A DNA stretch of 14,658 nucleotides from a bacterium (GTDB taxonomy: Bacteria; SZUA-79; Acidulodesulfobacterales; Acidulodesulfobacteraceae). Both the position numbers and the translations under genes were made by a program. The stretch spans positions 1-14,658 of the forward strand of contig JAJYRF010000053.1 of NCBI GenBank assembly GCA_021794255.1, given 5' to 3'. The notes below the pieces were generated by a model, which saw only the letters and a program-made list of their open reading frames with translations, did no database searches and had not been told where the DNA came from. The stretch's first letter is position 1, and each line of letters begins with the position of its first letter. Positions 6,599-13,569 of the stretch are shown piece after piece.

Positions 6599-7621
6599 AT
6601 GATTTTAGTGCTTAAAAAAAATACCACGGAGAATGAATTTAATAATATATTAAAAAAGATTGAGGCGGCAGGGTTAAAACCGCATATTTCAAAAGGGGAA
6701 GAGGTAACTATAATAGGCTGCATAGGTGTTGAAGATGCCGTTAAAGATTTTTTTAGCGAGGCAAAAGCTTTACCAGGTGTTGATAAAGCCATAAGAATTA
6801 CAAAACCTTATAAATTAGCTTCTAAAGAAATAGGCAAAGAAAAAACAATTATTAATGTAGGCGATAATGTAACTTTCGGTTCTGAAAAAATAGTTATTAT
6901 AGCAGGTCCTTGCGCTATTGAATCTCTTGAAGGTCTTATAGACATAGCCGAGCATGTTAAAGAAACCGGCGCTACAGTTTTAAGAGGGGGCGCTTTTAAA
7001 CCGAGGACAAGCCCTTACAGTTTTCAAGGATTAGGCGAAGAAGGACTTAAACATATGCAGAAAGCTAAAGAAAAGACGGGCATGCTAATTGCAACCGAAG
7101 TCATGGATCCTAGAGATTTAGAACTTATATGTTCTTATGCGGATATATTACAAATAGGCGCAAGGAATATGCAAAATTTTAGACTTCTTCAGGAAGTAGG
7201 AAAAGTCAAAAAACCTGTTATATTAAAAAGAGGATTATGTTCTACTATTCAAGAATTTTTAATGTCTGCGGAATATATTATGTCTAACGGCAACGAAGAG
7301 GTTATACTTTGCGAAAGAGGCATAAGAACTTTTGAAACTACTACAAGAAATACTTTAGATTTAAGCGCTATTCCGGTATTAAAGCAGCTTTCGCATTTAC
7401 CTGTTATAATTGACCCGTCTCATGCCGCAGGCACATGGCAATATGTTGGACCTCTTTCGTTAGCCGCAATTGCCGTCGGCGCAGACGGTCTTATGATTGA
7501 AGTGCATCCTGTTCCCGAAGAAGCTTTTTCCGATGGAGCTCAATCTTTGAAATATGATACTTTCAAGAATATTATAAATCAAGGTAGAAAAGTGGCTGAA
7601 GCTGTCGGAAGAAGTATATAA
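6599..7621 (+). CDS. aroF: 3-deoxy-7-phosphoheptulonate (DAHP) synthase, type I-beta
   Basis: This enzyme condenses phosphoenolpyruvate and erythrose 4-phosphate to DAHP, the first step of the shikimate pathway. The 340 residues comprise an N-terminal ferredoxin-like regulatory domain (about 1-70) and a TIM-barrel catalytic domain (about 90-338), the architecture of the Thermotoga maritima type. Metal ligands are visible as Cys105 (AGPCAIES), His275 (IDPSHAAG), Glu301 (IEVHPVPE) and Asp312 (SDGAQSL); the PEP-binding segment is GAFKPRTSPYSFQG (131-144). In T. maritima the N-terminal domain mediates feedback by tyrosine and phenylalanine, so allosteric control is likely. The stop codon begins a 20-bp tandem duplication. 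It is followed by tyrA after a 268-bp gap. Confidence 0.96.
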   Translation: MILVLKKNTTENEFNNILKKIEAAGLKPHISKGEEVTIIGCIGVEDAVKDFFSEAKALPGVDKAIRITKPYKLASKEIGKEKTIINVGDNVTFGSEKIVIIAGPCAIESLEGLIDIAEHVKETGATVLRGGAFKPRTSPYSFQGLGEEGLKHMQKAKEKTGMLIATEVMDPRDLELICSYADILQIGARNMQNFRLLQEVGKVKKPVILKRGLCSTIQEFLMSAEYIMSNGNEEVILCERGIRTFETTTRNTLDLSAIPVLKQLSHLPVIIDPSHAAGTWQYVGPLSLAAIAVGADGLMIEVHPVPEEAFSDGAQSLKYDTFKNIINQGRKVAEAVGRSI

Positions 7622-7656
7622 TGTAATAATTTAAAACATAATGTAATAATTTAAAA
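7618..7656. repeat. 20-bp tandem duplication carrying the aroF stop
   Basis: ATAATGTAATAATTTAAAAC (7618-7637) is followed by a copy identical over 19 bases (7638-7656). The aroF stop TAA is 7619-7621, so the unit starts one base before the stop codon. Confidence 0.93.
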
Positions 7657-7671
7657 ATTGTTTATAAAAAT

Positions 7672-7709
7672 TATATTATATTTATATTAAATAATATAAA
7701 TATAATATA
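7672..7709. terminator. 17-bp perfect AT hairpin downstream of aroF
   Basis: TATATTATATTTATATT (7672-7688) is exactly complementary to AATATAAATATAATATA (7693-7709) across a four-base AAAT loop. It lies 50 bases after aroF. The + strand has no T tract after the stem, so it may be a 3'-end processing or stability hairpin, or a cruciform, more than a classical intrinsic terminator. Confidence 0.45.
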
Positions 7710-7802
7710 GCTAAAATTAAAATATATTATTAATTTATTAATCATGTGTAATTTATAGTTATATATAAATTAATTGTAGAAATATAAAATTAAATTTTTT
7801 AC

Positions 7803-7833
7803 TTGACATATAACACAGTTGCTGCAATAGAAT
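7803..7833 (+). promoter_or_regulatory. Candidate tyrA promoter
   Basis: A perfect TTGACA (7803-7808) is followed after 19 bp by TAGAAT (7828-7833, 5/6). The spacer is long for sigma70. TATACT at 7838-7843 is too far to be its -10. The perfect -35 in AT-rich DNA makes this worth noting. Confidence 0.4.
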
Positions 7834-7840
7834 TTTATAT

Positions 7841-7871
7841 ACTGGATTTTCGCCTATGCGGGAATGACTTA
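7841..7871. repeat. REP-like palindrome, degenerate copy
   Basis: ACTGGATTTTCGCCTATGCG runs into GGAATGACTT, resembling the widespread bacterial repeat of the form CTGGATTCCCGC...GCGGGAATGAC. The stem TTTTCGC/GCGGGAA pairs with two G-U wobbles where the usual element has C-G. It is markedly more G+C-rich than its surroundings and ends about 20 bases before tyrA. Confidence 0.5.
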
Positions 7872-7889
7872 TTAAGAAATTAATAATTA

Positions 7890-8969
7890 ATGTTTAAAGA
7901 AATTACTATTATCGGTTTGGGATTTATGGGTGCTTCCTTAGCAGGAGTCTTAAAATCCAAAAAGTCTGATATTATTATTAACGGGTTTGATATTAATCAA
8001 AAAAATATTGACTTTTGTTTAGATAATAAATTTATTGATAAAGGAATAAAAATTAATTGCGGCGATGATAATCATAATCATAATATATCAGAAAATAAAT
8101 TAACCGATAATAATAGTATCAACTTTAATGCCGGCATTAATATAAATGACGATATAAATATTAATAGATTAAACAAAAATATTAATAGTTTTTATGATCC
8201 TTTAAAATCAGACATTGCAATTTTATGTATTCCCCCTAAGGTTATTTTAAAATTTTTATACGATAATAAAAATTTTCTTGCAAAATTTTCGTTAATCACC
8301 GATATAGGAAGTATAAAAAAAGAAATTATATCGGCATCAAAGAAGAATAATTTGAAAAATTTTATCGGTTCTCATCCAATGTGCGGTTCTGATAAAAGCG
8401 GAGCAGAAAATGCCGATATAAATATGTTTCAAGGCAAAACTTGCATTATAATCCGAGAAAATAATTCAAATAAAAATTATAATGACGATGATACTCATAA
8501 TGATGACGTATATAATAATTTTTGTAATTTAGAAACAAAAATCAATAATTACAATTATTATTATTTAAATTTTATAGAAAAAATTACTTTATTCTGGGAA
8601 GCGTTAGGAATGGAAGTTATATATGCAGATGCCGATTTTCATGACTATATGGCAGGATATTCAAGCCATTTGCCTCATGTCGTTTCTTTTTGTTTAAGTA
8701 AAACCGTTCTTGATACTGTAGATGCAAACTTGCCTTATAGCTCTTTAAAATACATATCTTCCGGTTTTAAAGACACCACAAGAATTGCTTCTTCCTCTGA
8801 AAATATCTGGGCGGATATATTTTTATTAAATAAAAGCAATTTAATTTCATCATTAAATAATTATATTGATAATCTTAATAAATTTAAAATATTAATCGAA
8901 AATAACGATGAAGATGCTCTAAAATTATTAATTGCCGAAATAGCTAAACAAAGAAAAATGCTTGGTTAA
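7890..8969 (+). CDS. tyrA: Prephenate dehydrogenase with two Asn/Asp-rich insertions
   Basis: This enzyme oxidatively decarboxylates prephenate to 4-hydroxyphenylpyruvate for tyrosine synthesis. Visible features are the Rossmann motif GLGFMGAS (9-16), Asp34 after beta2, ILCIPP (111-116), DIGSIKKEI (138-146), GSHPMCGSDKSGAENAD (160-176), LFWEALG (234-240) and the SSHLPHVVSF segment (258-267) with the prephenate-site histidines. At 359 residues it is about 70-80 longer than the usual core of roughly 280. The excess lies in two low-complexity blocks, about 57-100 and 191-225, both at loop positions between conserved elements. No chorismate mutase or ACT domain is seen. The ATG at 7890 lacks a Shine-Dalgarno. 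The last eight codons are copied into a downstream 74-bp tandem repeat. Confidence 0.93.
   Translation: MFKEITIIGLGFMGASLAGVLKSKKSDIIINGFDINQKNIDFCLDNKFIDKGIKINCGDDNHNHNISENKLTDNNSINFNAGININDDININRLNKNINSFYDPLKSDIAILCIPPKVILKFLYDNKNFLAKFSLITDIGSIKKEIISASKKNNLKNFIGSHPMCGSDKSGAENADINMFQGKTCIIIRENNSNKNYNDDDTHNDDVYNNFCNLETKINNYNYYYLNFIEKITLFWEALGMEVIYADADFHDYMAGYSSHLPHVVSFCLSKTVLDTVDANLPYSSLKYISSGFKDTTRIASSSENIWADIFLLNKSNLISSLNNYIDNLNKFKILIENNDEDALKLLIAEIAKQRKMLG
8058..8189 (+). other. TyrA low-complexity insertion 1
   Basis: Residues about 57-100 of TyrA are dominated by Asn, Asp and Ile (for example DDNHNHN and GININDDININ). The block sits between FIDKGIK and SDIAILCIPP, which in ordinary TyrA are joined by a short linker. 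The reading frame stays open and the conserved core resumes correctly. Confidence 0.8.
8460..8564 (+). other. TyrA low-complexity insertion 2
   Basis: Residues about 191-225 are rich in Asn, Asp and Tyr (NNSNKNYNDDDTHNDD, then NNYNYYY). They separate GKTCIIIRE from the helix leading to LFWEALGMEV, another loop in the normal fold. Confidence 0.8.
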
Positions 8970-9124
8970 TAATTTAAATTATCTATAATAATATCAATAT
9001 CTAATATCTATATCTAAAAAAACAAATAAAAATGCTTGGTTAATAATTTAAATTATCTATAATAATATCAATATCTAATATCTATATCTAAAAAAACAAA
9101 TAAAAATGCTTGGTTAATAATTTA
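8946..9124. repeat. 74-bp tandem repeat copied from the tyrA 3' end
   Basis: The copies are 8946-9019, 9020-9093 and a partial third, 9094-9124. Copy 1 starts inside tyrA and contains its last eight codons and stop (8967-8969). Copies 2 and 3 repeat that gene end, differing at one base (G at 8953 versus T at 9027 and 9101). Each copy continues through TAATAATTTAAATTATC. Confidence 0.95.
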
Positions 9125-9164
9125 TTGTATAATATAAGATAATATAAGCAACAATGAGGTTAAC

Positions 9165-9179
9165 ATGTATAAATATTAA
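9165..9179 (+). CDS. Possible leader mini-ORF (Met-Tyr-Lys-Tyr) upstream of aroA
   Basis: ATG TAT AAA TAT TAA follows GAGGT (9156-9160) with four bases of spacing, 23 bases before the aroA start. Two of four codons are tyrosine, which is suggestive before an aromatic-pathway gene, but so short a frame can occur by chance and TAT is common here. No clear attenuator pair of hairpins is visible. Confidence 0.2.
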   Translation: MYKY

Positions 9180-9191
9180 AAGTTCAGGAAC

Positions 9192-9198
9192 AAGGAGG
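9192..9198 (+). promoter_or_regulatory. Shine-Dalgarno deciding the aroA TTG start
   Basis: AAGGAGG lies four bases before TTG at 9203; no in-frame ATG upstream competes. Confidence 0.85.
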
Positions 9199-9202
9199 CA
9201 GC

Positions 9203-10630
9203 TTGATTAAATTACTGGCAAATAAAAACAGTATATTGGTTAAAGGTTTAAATAAACCGATAAAATCAGAAATAAATATTCCTGGCGATAAATCAATTTC
9301 TCACAGAGCGGTAATGCTTGGTTCTATCGCAAATGGAAATTCAACAGTCGTTAATTTTTCGGTATCGCGAGACAATCTTGCTGCCGTTGCAGCGTTTAGA
9401 AAATTAGGCATTAGAATTGAGACGCTTGAAAAAAATAAAATTAAAGTTCACGGCAACGGTCTATACGGACTTAAAGAACCGCAAAACATCATAAACACTT
9501 ATAATTCAGGAACATTGACAAGGCTTATAGCAGGTATTTTAGCGGGAAACGATTTTTTTTCGGTATTATCGGGCGATAAATATTTAAATTCGCGTCCTAT
9601 GGCAAGAATAATAGATCCTTTATCGCTTATGGGGGCTAAAATTTTTGGCAGAAAAAATAACTATCCGCCTTTATCCATAATAGGCTCTAAATTAAAGTCT
9701 ATTTACTATGATATACCGATTCCTAGCGCGCAAGTAAAATCATGTTTGATTTTTGCGGGATTGTATGCCGGCGGCAACACTATAATTTATGAGAAAAACA
9801 AAACAAGGGACCACACTGAAAGATTTTTATCAATTCAAGATTATCCGTTTACGAAAGAAGATACGGCTGATGGCGGAAATATAATAAATGTCAGTGGCGG
9901 CGGAGAGTTAAAGCCTTTTAATATTGAAATTCAGGGAGATTTCAGCAGCGCAGCTTTTTTTATTGCGCTGGGACTTCTCTCTAAAAATTCTGAAATAATC
10001 ATAAAAAATGTGCTTTTAAACGATAGAAGAGTCGGGCTTATTAATATTTTAAAGAAAATGAATGCAAATATAGAAATAATTGATTACAGAGAAGATTTTG
10101 AGAAAGTCGGAACGATTAAAGCATCATATTCCAAGCTATCGGCAATAAATTTAACCGAAGAAGATGTTCCCGATATGATTGACGAATTTCCTATATTTGC
10201 GGTAATAGCGTCTTTTGCCGAAGGCATTACGATTGTTCACGGCGCTAAAGAATTGCGTATTAAAGAAACAGACAGAATAAAAGCTATTGTGACTAATTTA
10301 AATAAATTCGGCATTAAATCCAAAGAATATGACGACGGATTTGAAATTAACGGAAGTCCTGATTATTCAGAGCAATTGTATAAGTTTAATAATTCTAAGC
10401 AGGAGTCTGCCCGTGTAAATAAGTCAAATAACTTTGCAGGGTTAAACAATTCAACCGAAAAAAAAGACGCCGGCAGCTTTCAGATTAAATCTTACGGAGA
10501 CCATAGAATAGCTATGTCTATGATAATTTTGGCTCTTTTATTGAAAAATAAAGAAACGGTAATTAATAATGTTAGATGTATAAATACATCATTCCCGGGT
10601 TTTTTTGATATATTAAACAGTATTATTTAA
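9203..10630 (+). CDS. aroA: 3-phosphoshikimate 1-carboxyvinyltransferase (EPSP synthase)
   Basis: This enzyme transfers enolpyruvate from PEP to shikimate 3-phosphate, the sixth shikimate step. Its 475 residues exceed the usual 425-445. Conserved elements are GDKSISHRA (28-36), SRDNLAA (55-61), NSGTLTR (101-107), SRPMARI (130-136), SAQVKS (175-180), RDHTERF (202-208), GDFSSAAFF (245-253), PDMIDEFP with the catalytic acid (323-330), ELRIKETDRI (350-359) and YGDHRIAMSM (431-440). SAQxK and RxHxE are features of class II-like enzymes; the NxTR motif is not, since the site reads NDRR (273-276). Residues about 388-424 form an Asn/Ser/Lys-rich insertion just before the last motif. A TTG start is supported by AAGGAGG. 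In the usual synteny cmk would follow; here ispH does. Confidence 0.95.
   Translation: MIKLLANKNSILVKGLNKPIKSEINIPGDKSISHRAVMLGSIANGNSTVVNFSVSRDNLAAVAAFRKLGIRIETLEKNKIKVHGNGLYGLKEPQNIINTYNSGTLTRLIAGILAGNDFFSVLSGDKYLNSRPMARIIDPLSLMGAKIFGRKNNYPPLSIIGSKLKSIYYDIPIPSAQVKSCLIFAGLYAGGNTIIYEKNKTRDHTERFLSIQDYPFTKEDTADGGNIINVSGGGELKPFNIEIQGDFSSAAFFIALGLLSKNSEIIIKNVLLNDRRVGLINILKKMNANIEIIDYREDFEKVGTIKASYSKLSAINLTEEDVPDMIDEFPIFAVIASFAEGITIVHGAKELRIKETDRIKAIVTNLNKFGIKSKEYDDGFEINGSPDYSEQLYKFNNSKQESARVNKSNNFAGLNNSTEKKDAGSFQIKSYGDHRIAMSMIILALLLKNKETVINNVRCINTSFPGFFDILNSII
10364..10474 (+). other. AroA hydrophilic insertion
   Basis: Residues about 388-424 of AroA (including FNNSKQESARVNKSNN) replace what is normally a short turn between the DDGFEINGS strand and the SYGDHRIAM motif. 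It is Asn/Ser/Lys-rich and appears to be an expanded surface loop. Confidence 0.6.
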
Positions 10631-10665
10631 ATTTTATTATTAAATAAATATATAAAATTCTAATA

Positions 10666-11508
10666 ATGAAAATAACGGTAGCTCCGAGCGCAGGTTTTTG
10701 TTTCGGCGTAAAAAGAGCAATAAATCTTGCAATAGACAGCGCATCAAAGTTCGATTCCGAATTAAATACTCTTGGACCTATTATACATAATCCTCAAGTA
10801 GTCAGCCAATTAAAAGAGAAAAAAATATTTCCGGTAGACACTGTTGATGAAATTAAATCCGATAAGGTTATAATAAGGTCTCACGGTATCAAAGTAAATA
10901 TAGAAAATAAAATTTTACAAAAAAATATTTCCATTATAGATGCAACATGCCCTTTTGTAAAAAGGTCGCAAGAATATATCAGGAAAGCTTTTTTAGAAGG
11001 TTATTTTATAATAATGGTCGGAGACGACAAACACCCCGAAGTTCAAAGCGTTATCAGCTTTGCAGATTCTTCAAGATATAAAGTCGTAAATAAATTAGAG
11101 GAGCTGAATCAAATAAAATTTGATGAAAAAATAGCATTAATTTCGCAAACTACTCAGGATACAAATTTTTATTTGTCTATAATTTGCGAAGTATTTAAAA
11201 AAACAAGTAAAGAGATTATAGTTTTTAATACTATTTGTGATGCGACAAAGCTTAAGCAGGAAGAAGCCGCTTTGCTTTCTTCTGAATCTGACATAATGAT
11301 AGTAGTGGGCGGATACAACAGTGCCAATACAAACAAAATTAAAAATATCTGCAAGAAAATTCAGAATAATACATATCATATTGAAACAGAAGCAGAGCTT
11401 ATACAAGAATGGTTTATAGGAGCCGAAAATATCGGAATTACGGCAGGCGCTTCCACTCCTGATTGGATTATAGAAAAGGTTCTCGAAAAAATACAAAGTT
11501 TTGAATAG
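10666..11508 (+). CDS. ispH: 4-hydroxy-3-methylbut-2-enyl diphosphate reductase
   Basis: IspH carries out the last step of the MEP isoprenoid pathway, reducing HMBPP to IPP and DMAPP with an oxygen-sensitive iron-sulfur cluster. The 280 residues match the short bacterial form. Cluster cysteines are Cys12 (GFCFGVKRA), Cys95 (DATCPFV) and Cys191 (NTICDAT). Substrate-site residues are His41 (IHNP), His73 (RSHG), His123 and Glu125 (KHPEV), the SQTT loop (160-163), and the GYNSANT (216-222) and AGASTPDW (260-267) segments. The ATG at 10666 has no evident Shine-Dalgarno; the starting residues MKITVAPSAGFC fit the family. It stands 35 bases after aroA, so it is probably cotranscribed, and upstream of rpsA as in many bacteria. 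Confidence 0.96.
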   Translation: MKITVAPSAGFCFGVKRAINLAIDSASKFDSELNTLGPIIHNPQVVSQLKEKKIFPVDTVDEIKSDKVIIRSHGIKVNIENKILQKNISIIDATCPFVKRSQEYIRKAFLEGYFIIMVGDDKHPEVQSVISFADSSRYKVVNKLEELNQIKFDEKIALISQTTQDTNFYLSIICEVFKKTSKEIIVFNTICDATKLKQEEAALLSSESDIMIVVGGYNSANTNKIKNICKKIQNNTYHIETEAELIQEWFIGAENIGITAGASTPDWIIEKVLEKIQSFE

Positions 11509-11523
11509 GTTAAAATTTTCTAA

Positions 11524-11557
11524 TAGTATATTATTATAATTAGTATATTATTATAAT
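11524..11557. repeat. 17-bp tandem duplication after ispH
   Basis: TAGTATATTATTATAAT occurs at 11524-11540 and again, identically, at 11541-11557, beginning 16 bases after the ispH stop. Confidence 0.9.
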
Positions 11558-11627
11558 AATTTTTAATATTAATTTTTGTAAATTAACTTAATATTAAAAA
11601 TATACCCAAAATTGCCGATAGAAAATT

Positions 11628-11663
11628 TTTAAAGGGGACAGATTTAAATCTGTCCCCTTTAAA
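11628..11663. repeat. 36-bp perfect palindrome, GGGGACAGATTT-type
   Basis: TTTAAAGGGGACAGATTT (11628-11645) is followed directly by its exact reverse complement (11646-11663). GGGGACAGATTT repeats of this kind are, from my recollection, dispersed in many proteobacterial genomes and associated with REP/RAYT-type elements. With A residues before and T residues after the G+C-rich arms it could also serve as a bidirectional terminator for ispH. Confidence 0.85.
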
Positions 11664-11871
11664 TAAACTAAAAATAATATATCATAAAAAAATTAAATAA
11701 AATTATTGATTATTAAATCTTAAAACTAAAAAGTATATTAAATAAGACCGCTAATTATTATTTTATAAAATTTTAAAATAGAAAAAATAATTATAAAAAA
11801 TAAAATATTTGCTAAATTATTAAAGGTGTGATAGATTAGATTAATTAATTTTAGGAGGTTACAACTATTAT

Positions 11872-13479
11872 ATGGCTCAAAAAAATTTTAAAGAAAGAAT
11901 TAATGCAGGCGGTGAACTTTCAGAGTTTGAACTTTTATTAGCATCTTACGATAATTTATCCAATCCAGGATTAATTAGAAAAGGGCGGATTATTAATATT
12001 GACGATAAGTTTATTTATGTCAATGTCGGCGATAAATCCGACGGAATTATTTCTATAGAAGAGTTTATTTCTGGAGACGGTCAATTAAATGTTGAAGTTA
12101 CCGTAGGCGAAACTATTGATGTATTTGTCGGTCAATATGATGACAGGATAGGCTATTTAAGATTATCTAAAGAAAAAGCGCAAAGTTTATCTATTCTAGA
12201 TGATATAGAGGCGGTATATAACGAAGGGGGGACTATTAAGGGAACTATCGTATCTAAAACTAAAGGAGGATTAATAGTTGACCTTAACGGAGTAACGGCT
12301 TTTTTGCCCGGCTCTCAAATTGACATCAAACTTACTAAAGATTTTGACAGTTATTTAGGAAAAACATTAGATTTTGTAATAATCAATTTTAATAAGAAAA
12401 CATGTAATATTATTCTTTCTCGACGCAAAATTATAGAAGACGACCTTAAAAAAATCAGAGAAAATGTTATAACAGAAGTGAATGAAGGCGATATAATAGA
12501 AGGTATAGTCAAAAATATTACCGACTACGGAGTTTTTGTTGACCTTGGCGGTATGGACGGTTTAATTTATATAACCGACGTCTCATGGAAAAGAATTTCG
12601 CATCCTTCGGAAGTTCTAAACTTAGGAGAAAAAATAAAAGTTAAAGTAATTAAATACGATAAAGAAAAAAATAGGGTATCGCTGGGCTACAAACAGCTTT
12701 TTCCTGATCCGTGGGGAAATGTTGCCGAAAGACATAAAGTAGGAGACGTAGTGGACGGTGTAATAATAAACATTACTGATTACGGCGCTTTTGTGGAATT
12801 AAACGATGATGTAGAAGGTTTAATACATATATCTGAAATGGCGTGGGATAAGAAACAGTCTGACCCTAAGCTGTTTGTTACTAAAGGAGAAAAAATTAAA
12901 GCCGCTATTATAAGTATTGAACCTGAAACCAGAAAAATGTCGTTAAGCATGAAACAATTGACGGAAAATCCATGGGATAGCATTAAAAACAAATATCCGG
13001 TAGGAACAATAGTAGAAACAAAAGTTAAAAATATATTTGAATTTGGCGTATCTGTTGAATTAGAAGATAATTTTGACGGATTTATCAAACAAAGCGATAT
13101 TTCATGGACTAAAAGACCTAAACATCCTCAGGAAATATATAAAAAAAATGATGCCGTTAAGGCTGTTGTTATTAGCATTGACGATGAAAGACAAAGAATT
13201 TATCTTGGAATTAAACAGCTGACTGAAAATCCATGGAAAACTGTTAACGAAAGATATTCTGTGGGTTCAAAAGTGGAAGGCACAATATCAAATATTACAG
13301 AATTCGGTGTTTTTGTCTGTCTTGAAGAAGGTATAGAAGGATTAATACATAATTCAAAAATTCCTGAAAACTTTATTGAAGAAAACAACATTAAAATTGG
13401 TTCTAATGTTGTTTCCGAAGTAATTTCAATAGAATCGGAAGATCAAAAAATCGGACTCTCGCTTGTTAATATAGGCTAA
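11872..13479 (+). CDS. rpsA: 30S ribosomal protein S1, six S1 domains
   Basis: This protein binds mRNA at the 30S subunit and helps initiation on weak or structured ribosome binding sites. At 535 residues it is full length, with six OB-fold S1 repeats at about 36-106, 118-186, 206-274, 290-361, 377-448 and 464-533. Repeats 3-6 show the typical pattern G-x-I-x-N-I-T-D/E-Y/F-G-x-F-V-x-L and repeated linkers ending KQLxENPW. AGGAGG at 11853-11858 is 13 bases from the ATG at 11872, a long spacing. The ispH-rpsA-sppA order is a common proteobacterial and clostridial theme. Several genes in this window lack a Shine-Dalgarno, so S1-assisted initiation may matter here (inference). Confidence 0.97.
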   Translation: MAQKNFKERINAGGELSEFELLLASYDNLSNPGLIRKGRIINIDDKFIYVNVGDKSDGIISIEEFISGDGQLNVEVTVGETIDVFVGQYDDRIGYLRLSKEKAQSLSILDDIEAVYNEGGTIKGTIVSKTKGGLIVDLNGVTAFLPGSQIDIKLTKDFDSYLGKTLDFVIINFNKKTCNIILSRRKIIEDDLKKIRENVITEVNEGDIIEGIVKNITDYGVFVDLGGMDGLIYITDVSWKRISHPSEVLNLGEKIKVKVIKYDKEKNRVSLGYKQLFPDPWGNVAERHKVGDVVDGVIINITDYGAFVELNDDVEGLIHISEMAWDKKQSDPKLFVTKGEKIKAAIISIEPETRKMSLSMKQLTENPWDSIKNKYPVGTIVETKVKNIFEFGVSVELEDNFDGFIKQSDISWTKRPKHPQEIYKKNDAVKAVVISIDDERQRIYLGIKQLTENPWKTVNERYSVGSKVEGTISNITEFGVFVCLEEGIEGLIHNSKIPENFIEENNIKIGSNVVSEVISIESEDQKIGLSLVNIG

Positions 13480-13569
13480 AATTAAATTATTTTAAATTTT
13501 CTATTTTTGGATTAGATTAGTGATTTATTGCGGAAAATTAAAATTATTATTTAAAATATAAATATATAT

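Larger units (their letters stand above)
11509..11871. other. 363-bp gene-free ispH-rpsA gap
   Basis: No coding sequence or RNA gene is visible. It contains a 17-bp tandem duplication (11524-11557), a 36-bp perfect palindrome (11628-11663) and an AT-rich rpsA leader ending in AGGAGG (11853-11858). No confident promoter can be named. S1 leaders are often autoregulated in gammaproteobacteria; I see no specific structure that proves it here. Confidence 0.7.

Noticed and set aside
8946..9124. CRISPR array
   Set aside because: The repeats are contiguous 74-bp tandem copies without unique spacers, and no cas genes are present.
11137..11496. 119-codon minus-strand frame inside ispH
   Set aside because: It is antisense to conserved IspH motifs and its composition is that of a reverse-read AT-rich gene.
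11628..11663. Insertion sequence or integrase site
   Set aside because: No transposase or integrase gene and no target duplication is visible; only the palindrome is present.
11509..11871. Structured riboswitch or ncRNA upstream of rpsA
   Set aside because: Apart from the palindrome and a 17-bp duplication there is no conserved aptamer-like or G+C-rich structured core.
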